DNA from: Hepsetus odoe
Taxonomy: Eukaryota; Chordata; Actinopteri; Characiformes; Hepsetidae
Assembly: GCA_017165825.1 (NCBI GenBank)
Contig: CM029384.1
Coordinates: 23,093,611-23,157,610 of the forward strand
Length of the DNA stretch: 64,000 bases
Reading direction: 5' to 3'
Made by a program: the position numbers and the translations under genes. This document shows, one piece after another, positions 56,355 through 64,000 of the stretch (positions are counted from its first letter, which is position 1; every line of letters starts with the position of its first letter). Under the pieces are notes generated by a model. It had not been told where the DNA came from and did no database searches. It worked only from the letters and a program-made list of their open reading frames with translations.

Positions 56355-59300
56355 GTAAGTTACTTGAATCTTTTTTTTTTCATTCAAAGTTTATGACTAT
56401 CGCTGGACTCTTAAACGAATAATCAGGCTTAAGCTGCCAGCCCACTGGCAGGTCGAGCCTTTATGTTCTTTTAGACACACTCGGGGAAGAATTCAATGAA
56501 AGGTCGTGCTTGGGCACAGCTAAAATTAGCCAAACATTTTCTCCTTTTGAGAACTTTAGCACTGTCGTACGAAGAACCGCCATGTCAGAGGTCAAGGTAG
56601 GCAAAATCGGTCAGGGTGTTGATAGACAATCAGGGTTAGTTAGGGTTAAGGAGTATAGAGTAGCACGTGAGGGTTCATATACCATTTATTCGCTTTCTGT
56701 TCCTTTATTGCGGTGAGTTCCATCAAAAAAGCTTTTCGGACAAAAAGCCTTGGTTTTAAATCCTAATTAGCTGCTTTAGCCATTGTGGGTAACCTTTTTC
56801 TTCCTTTCTTCTTTCCATCAATTACTTGGTTGCTTATGCAGTGGAGAGATGACTGACGTGCCATGGCCCTGTAGATTTTATTCTACATAACACACAAATT
56901 ACAAACAAGTCCTGAAAAGGAAAAGTAATGAGGTTAACGAGAACCATATGCTGCCAGCTATGTGAGCTCTGTTTCAACACACACATTCCTTCTCAAACAT
57001 GTCACTGCTTGATATCAAACCCATAAGACAGCACTCTCTGCAACACTGGCCTACTCCTCTCCTCACAAGGATATGTTATGGGTTTGTTTTCTTTCTGGGA
57101 CGCCTCAGCCTCCCCTAAAGGTCATCAGAACGTTGCTTTTTTTTTTTTTTTTTTTCCCTTCTCTGAATATTGACAGGGAGGGCGTCCAGAAGACACTTTC
57201 CAGCCCTTCTATGTGCAGAATTATGAACTTGCTGTTGTTTCTCGGTTGGTAACAGCAAGATGTTTGTTTTGTTTAAACTCCTGTTTAGTATCTGCCTTTT
57301 CCAAAACCTAACAACTTCAGAAGTCCTCACCAGTTGGCACAAGCTCACCATGTCGTATACGACTGAAACCTTTTGCTCATGACACGAATTAGAATATCAA
57401 AGTATCTACACGGTAGTAACATCTAACATCAGTATTCCCAGATGGGACTCAAATCATCTTTGTTAGGTTTAGGACCAACCGGTTGATTCTGAAGGATTTT
57501 ATGGAATAAAAAGTGTTAACAGCAAAGTAAATGTTAGTTTGTGCTACAAAATGACCAAGACACTTTAATTACAGTGTATTTCATGATTTCATAAAACTTA
57601 AATAATAAGAAACGATTCAAATTTGAGTCTCATTTTCATCTAAATGTATTTCTGTTTGCAAGAATTTCAGAAATATCGGTCCTCAACTGGGGCGGGTTCA
57701 TTTTCAGGTTAAAGGAGGATCTTGTGTAAAGTGAGACTTTAGTGTCGCAGTTTAATGGTGAAATCACCTTTGGTGTTGCAGTTTGGCTGAAGACTAAACT
57801 CTGTCCTGGAATTAGATCTTTTAATGTGCAGGAGGAGTTCATTTTCCCATTTTAGAGAGCTTGACTTTTCATTACATAACCACATTTCACCGCTTCGGCT
57901 GTTTTCCTGTCATCGTCGTTTTTTTACGATGCGTTTTATGGCTTAATGATCGCCAAGCCCGACCTGTCTTGTTTCGCTGCCGATCACAAAGCATGGGTTC
58001 ACCTTGATGCAGGTGAGACGACTCTCAGCACGTCTGCTTTCTTTCTGCAGCAACTATGACCTCATGCGTCAGCGGGTCGGCCAATCGGAGAGCTCCTGCT
58101 CCCACCTGGTGTTTTGCAATAATGAGTGCGTGTCAGAGCGCGTTTACCTCCCGACCTGATCTCATGCCTCACAGAACAGCAGCTCTGAAATTCCGCTGAT
58201 TTCAGGGCTGATTTCACAGAGCGGCGTTCTCTTCTCACGCCACATATGAAAACTTTCTTCTTTTTTAAAGGACTCGTGTGCATGAATGTGTTCCTAACCT
58301 GCTGTAGACTGTAAACGGCAAGCAGTTGTACACTCCAGTGAAATAGACCCTCCTTTATGAAAAGTGTGGCGAGCACGCCGTTGGACTTGTTTTAGCATCT
58401 TGCATAAAAATAGAAGAATTATCCCAGCTTGAATCCAGATTTGAAGCTGCTTTTGATGCTCTAATGAAGGCATGTTTAGAACCGGAGGAAAATCTCCAGA
58501 CCGCCCGATGCGAAGCCCTGCTGTGGGCAGAGAATGATGGCGAGAACGATAAAGAAGACTTTCTTCTCCTAGAACTTCAGTTCGTGGCGATGCTCATTCC
58601 ACCTCCTCACAAGGTGCTGACCTGGTAGCTAAGCCTTCGATGACAAATGCACTGCGGCCGTCCTCCTAACAAGAGGAATTTAAACACGCAGGTTTTAACG
58701 ACTTTCCATGTTCAATCTGATGTCCGTGTGGCTGGGCCAGCTCCACAGATGTGCAGAAGATGTCTGAGCACCGTTTCTTGGAACGGTGACTTCGTTATGA
58801 CTCATGATGTTACTGACCGATTCAGACGCATGGGTTTTTTTTTTTTTGTCTGCCAGTAGAAGTGCTTCAAATGGGTGGTCTGTCTACTCTGTTCTGGGTT
58901 TGGAGAAATAATAGTAGTTTTTTAAAAGCCCGCTCGACGGAGGGAGGGAGGGGGGGCGAGCTCACATGGCCGGCTTTATGAGCAGAATGACAAATTGTAA
59001 CGTCGCGGTTTATTTTCAGAGGAATTCATGAATGTTTGCCTTGTTGAAAGATTAATGCGTCTATTTGATTTTTCTTCGTCACTGCTGCTGTGATGTACTG
59101 CCTGTTCGCTTGGCCCAGGCTCCTTCATTTGTCTGGATCCGTGTTCATTAAGAGCCAGAGCAGCTCAGCCACTCGAGACAGGTTCTGTCTTAGTCTTGGT
59201 CAAAAGAGGAAAACAAAAGGTGAAGATTACTGATCTTTGAGGCAGGGGAGTTTGCGCCTGACTTTGTGCTTTTTATGAAAGCTTTTTTTCTTAAATGTTG

Positions 59301-60165
59301 CCAACTTTGATTTATGATTTGAAGTGGTTTTGCACATTCTTTTAACTCCAGTTTGGTTTCTAAGGCAGGGATTAAGCATAGTCCTGGATTACACCACACT
59401 CTGCGTGTATATTCTTGTCTTGGGCAACTGTTTCATTTAAATGATCCTTTTAATCTTCTCATAAATGCTTTCCACTCTTGTCCCCAAAGACCCGGTTACT
59501 GTACAGAAGTAGAGTGAACATCAGTCGGAATGAAGGTTCTCCAGTGATCCTAACGATCTGGACGTTCTCGTCTTCCTCCTCCCCTCTTTTCCATCGTCTC
59601 CATCTCCATGGTGTTGCTGCATTCCTGGCATTTTTAAAGTCGCCTTTCTATTCCTGGCAACACGCAAGCCTTTCGTTCCCCTCTGGATCCAGAATCCAGT
59701 AAAACCACTGGCCATTACAGCTGGGACCAAGAATTCAACTCTCACACCTCAAAGGAATAGTTTCCAGGTTAAATCACGCACATGAAGCAAAAAGTCCACA
59801 ATTAAAAACTACACGAGCGCCACATGTGCAGTGTTTTCTAACGTAGCGTCTGCAAGGTCAACTATTTAAGAAGAAACATGATCAACAGTGGGGGCAAAAA
59901 ACAAAAAGGACATAAGACTCAGTTTAACTGGAGCACCACACCAAAACAAGGCTGTCTGTAGAGGCACACTGAATCAAAGTGTAAATCTGTGGACTTCTCA
60001 GTGAATAGTTTGAGGGAGTAGCTGTAAATTTTACATTTGCACACCTTTAATCACTGTCAGCAGCTCGCATCAGATTTAAAACACAAACGGAAACCCTAAC
60101 GTCTTGATAAACGTTAGAGGACGAGTGATTCCGCTCCCTTTCCTCCCGCTCAGCAGTGTCTCTTC
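56355..60165. other. Large PDZ-LIM intron, first part
   Basis: No further exon, RNA gene or well-preserved mobile element was recognised. Composition is ordinary, with scattered T runs (57137, 58837). Open frames of 60-105 codons here lack motifs and splice support. Confidence 0.5.
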
Positions 60166-60167
60166 CT

Positions 60168-60211
<44 letters not shown>
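60168..60211. repeat. About 43-bp T homopolymer
   Basis: Longest single-base run in the window. It is followed by further T runs at 60469, 60595 and 60676, a cluster within 520 bp. Confidence 0.9.
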
Positions 60212-60699
60212 GCAGGATTAAATTATTTTGACAAACCGTTGTCTCATTGTTTTAAGGTGTAATGTCAGCTCAGTGTATCCATCCATCAAAAGCTGTCACT
60301 AGGGGTGGGGATATGGTTTGTTTTACTGTGGTCCCCTTTCTGGGGCCTCGTGCTGTCAGATTTACATTTTTGATGAATACATTCATTACTTGGATTCAAC
60401 TTTTGCTGGGGCTGTTTTTCGGTTTCCTACAGGCAAGAAACACCACCCCTAATAAGAAAAGGATGACTTTTTTTTTTTTTTTTTTTTTATTGCTTTATAA
60501 ACTCGCTCACACATTTTAAATTGCAATGAGACGTTTAATAAAAAGCACTTCAAATATCATTTCCGCTTCTCCATGATGGATAGTTCACTGGGGTGTTTTT
60601 TTTTTTTTTTAAAAGCGCAGATCAGGCCTTTGAGCAGAGCCATAATTATGATGTAACCTTTGAAGCGTTTTTTCTTTTTTTTTTTTTGTGCCTGCCTTT

Positions 60700-63425
60700 T
60701 TCTCTAGACTGTGTTCCACTGTGTCAGCAGTGTGATCCACAGCTCCGTGTTTTTTTTAAATCCTAGGTTCAGCCTTTCGTCTGCAGCTCTTTTCTGCGCT
60801 CATGATGGCTCCTCGGGGTCCCTGGGCGCGCATTACTCTTGACGTTTAATGAACTGCGAGGAAGATAAATTTGACTGGTGCTCAACGCAAAACGTTTCTA
60901 CTCATAAAACTTGCTGTTTGTCGCTGATCTCATTGCCAGGAACTCCTCCGATTATAAGGCCGAAATCCTTTCGGTTTGAGTCTGAACCTATGAAACGGGG
61001 AACCTGCAGGGGGGTTTCGTTTCTCTCACAGGGGCGCTTCTTTGCTGGGACATGGAGAAAGCTCTGCTCCTTCTATCCAGGATATTTATGGCTCCAGAGT
61101 TACAGCTGACACAACAAGAACTAAGCCCAGGGTCCTCCAGCCCCTTAAAGGAAGTGAGGGGAAAGCGTAAAAAGTTCAAATGTGGTGAATAATTTGAACT
61201 GCCTGTTGAGGGGTGGTCTCTTAGCCTCCTGACAATCAGGTAAACCCGAAGCTACGCTGATGCAAAATTCACCCGAGCGAGATTAAAGGGCTTCCTGGCT
61301 GATCCGCCGTCCAGTTACTCACACTGTGACCCTGCGCTCTGAAGGCATTATGCTGCGGCACATGTATTTAGCGAAAGCCCTGCATTAAACATCACTTCTC
61401 TCACATGGCAGTGTGGCGGCTTTGATGTGGAAAGTGAAGGAGCTTCTTTGCCCTGGGCCGTCTGTTCCGATAGATTTTTATGGTTTCGTCAAAAGGCCTG
61501 AGCTCAGCACATCCGTGTCATCCCGCAGCGAGTGCGAGAACAGCTGCTCTGAACCTGAGCCTGAGGAGCAGGTGCTTCTGTCCGTCAGCACGAACCTCGC
61601 CGTCCTCCTTCATGCTTCCAGTTACTCCCTTCCTCTAAAACTCTCCATCCCCCCCCACTCTCACTCACTTGCTGTCATAAAGAGGGAGCCAGAAAACAAC
61701 TTTGCAGTTTTTCACCCCGCCTCCAATGCAGTCCATCAGCCATTGCAAGCTTTCTTCTTTGGTTCTGCACACGAATGATGTGAATACCCGTATCTGTCAT
61801 AACTTTATGTAAATGTGGATTTAGTATTTGGAAAATGACAAATGCGGGGTTTTATTTAATCAGCATGGGCATTTAAAAAGACAAGATTGTCGCTATAATT
61901 AATGACAAATGAAGGGCAGCTTAGTTTAGACCTCCAAGAAGATGGTTGTCATGGGGGGGGGGGATGCCTGGAATTATGCACAGGTGTAGAGTGCATGAAA
62001 AACGACTTCTCATTTAGGATTTGCGTAATGTAAACGTTATGACATCACCAAGGAATGAGCAGTAATTGCGGCGTTAAAAGTGGGTGTGGTGCTGGAGGCA
62101 GGAAATGACCGAGTGTCGTTGAACCGCGAGAGGTACAGATGTTCTCGCCCGCTGCTTAACGTGGTGAGGTTTAGATGGAGGACATCTCGTTTAAACGTTG
62201 TTTTAAAGCCTTCATGCAGTGAGCCAGTTCTCAGACCTTGCCTTTTTGTTTCTGCAGCGCTCCTCGCTCATGCTCTTTGTTCTCTGGCTTTTTTCTGGCG
62301 TGAGCCCAGCTTTGAACTCTGGGTTAAGCCTTACATCTTGGAGCAGGTTATTGCAATTCATTGGAAATCTTTTCTAGAGTTGAACCTAAAGTCCTTTTAA
62401 CATGGTACAGATGTTCTTTATAACAACGGACAAACAGTGCTTTACTGGAATTCTCGCATCATGCAGTTCTTCATTTTTCGAACAGCGAATAGAGGGCAAA
62501 TCATACTCAAACTTGTAAAACATCATCCACTTTTTAGCCTCCGTTTTCTGTACAATACTTGTGGTGTAAACTCGTTTTAAAGGAGTGTTCCATTACAGTT
62601 TTGGGGGGAAAAACTAAACATTGTCTTAAAGATCATTTAAGACCGTTTCGGTTCCAGAGAAACTTGGTCGAGGTTGTGCAGAATGGAACCAGTTAACTGA
62701 AGAGTTTAACGTCTCAAACTCCCTCATACTTTTTACATTAAATGGACAGTAGTGAGCCGTCTGACATTCTTAATTTTGTTGTTTTTGCTATAAGATTTTG
62801 AACACATTTGTTCAAATCAACAATCCAAAACGGTTTTCTAAACTTCTTCCTGATTTACCGGAATATCACCACTACACACAACACCAATACAAACCCACAA
62901 CATGCGAGGGTTTAGGAAAATCAAATGGCTTTCCATCAACGCCGCTGTGAATAAAGGAAAGTTATGTTTCTTTTAGTATTTCTATGGATTTCTGAGGTTG
63001 AGATGTAAACAGTCAGAGCACTTACACCATTTCTTTGTAAAAAAGGAGGGAATTTTTTTTTTTTTTCTTCTAACTCTGGATAGCATTCAGTGCCTCATAA
63101 TTCATTCAAATCATATTAAATCCTCTCTGCGAGTTGAGAGAGAGTTTCTTTTGTGTAAATACATCCTCCCGCATAGCAGGTGCCGACTAAAGCGGCTATT
63201 CATCAATGGAGCTCTTCTTTATCCTGGCGCTCGGCTTTTGTTTTTGAGAGGAACATGGGCAGAATTCAAAAGGCGTGTGTGTGTGTACGTAAAGTTTGCA
63301 CTCCAGTCGAGAATGACGCCAGTCTTTGTTTCCCGAGCTTCTCATCTCCCTCAGCAGCAGAACCATTTATAGGGTCAACAGAGGAAGCAGATCTTTCTGC
63401 TAGTTGACCTGAAAGAGAGACGTCA
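60700..63425. other. Large PDZ-LIM intron, second part
   Basis: Nothing firm was recognised. The longest open frames (61413-61778, 62080-62400, 62998-63372) show no domain, no consensus splice borders matching the PDZ phase and no similarity I know. Confidence 0.5.
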
Positions 63426-63429
63426 CGGT

Positions 63430-63610
63430 GGTGCATTGTGTAGCGCCTTGCAGCGAGAAGGTCCAGGTTCGATTCCCAGGCAGGACGGTCCGGGTACTTT
63501 CATTGTGAAGTTTGCATGTCTTCTGGTTGTTCTGGATTCCTCCCACCATCCAAAGTCCTGTGGTTGGATTGGAGATGCTAAATTGTCCTGCGATGGATTA
63601 TGCTTACAGG
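63430..63610 (+). repeat. Second SINE type (HE1/V-SINE-like)
   Basis: Head ggtggtgcattgtgtagcgc, B-box ggttcgattcccaggcagg, then ttgcatgtcttctggttgtt and the conserved cctcccaccatccaaagtcc and ctaaattgtcctgcgatgga segments. It is unrelated to the main SINE family of the window. Confidence 0.65.
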
Positions 63611-64000
63611 GGGTTTTCCCCCACCTTTTCGTCCCAGCACTGCCTGAGCCCCTAATCGGGACGAGTGAGCGAGAAGTCTGTTGCTTCTCCTGTTTGGGCT
63701 TCTAAACAGCAGGTTAACAGAAATGTATTAATTTATTTAATTTCATATCTGAAATGTGCTTTTAATGTATGGTGTTGGATATAAACTCACTGAGAATCTA
63801 TTTTGATGCATAAATAAATCATGAACACAGTAGCTGGTCATATATGAACATATTCATCAGTTTGTCACGAAGGTTCATAAATCATAGCCGTTCGTCACGA
63901 ACAGTAACTAGCTGGCTTGTTTAAGGATGTTTAATGATGCCCATGTTTTTTTTCCTCACCAATGAGCAAAGGATTCCCTTTTAAGCTCCTCTAGTGATCA

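Noticed and set aside
61413..61778. 121-codon frame in the PDZ-LIM intron as a possible next exon
   Set aside because: It lacks the second PDZ segment and has no acceptor in phase 0 with the exon ending at 56354.

Overview
The window is nuclear DNA of a ray-finned (teleost) fish. The evidence is six split vertebrate genes with GT-AG introns, many copies of tRNA-derived SINEs, Tc1-type transposons and LINE fragments, and many simple repeats. No bacterial, phage or organellar features are seen. All exon models were built by hand from reading frame, splice signals and remembered vertebrate protein families; no alignment was run.

Layout, left to right: cdhr2 (minus; first 387 codons, leaves the window at the left edge), a repeat-rich intergenic stretch (about 6.5-13.6 kb), rnf44 (plus; two candidate first exons, ten coding exons from 20.4 to 27.2 kb, then a possible 4.6 kb 3' UTR), faf2 (minus; complete, 11 coding exons, 32.55-37.89 kb), higd2a (plus; complete, 2 exons, 38.56-40.94 kb), cltb (minus; complete, 6 coding exons including the 18-codon neuronal cassette, 43.41-50.92 kb) and a PDZ-LIM gene, probably pdlim7 (plus; first exons at 52.28 and 56.26 kb, then an intron running off the right edge). 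Coding lengths and splice phases close exactly: RNF44 453 aa, FAF2 445 aa, HIGD2A 122 aa, CLTB 222 aa with cassette.

The set matches human 5q35, where HIGD2A, CLTB, FAF2, RNF44 and CDHR2 are neighbours. From memory of the human order, the higd2a-cltb pair is inverted as a unit here. That puts higd2a head-to-head with faf2 and cltb head-to-head with the PDZ-LIM gene. The proteins are not one pathway: CDHR2 is a brush-border adhesion cadherin, RNF44 a RING-H2 ubiquitin ligase, FAF2 an ER/lipid-droplet adaptor for p97/VCP, HIGD2A a cytochrome oxidase assembly factor, CLTB a clathrin light chain, and PDLIM7 an actin-associated scaffold.

No new gene system was found. The points most worth a second look are the shared faf2/higd2a promoter with spaced TGACG motifs, the in-frame upstream start of the PDZ-LIM gene, a glutamine tract in RNF44, a 30-bp minisatellite grown out of a LINE 3' end, a matched Tc1 parent/deletion-derivative pair, and inverted LINE-tail and SINE pairs.
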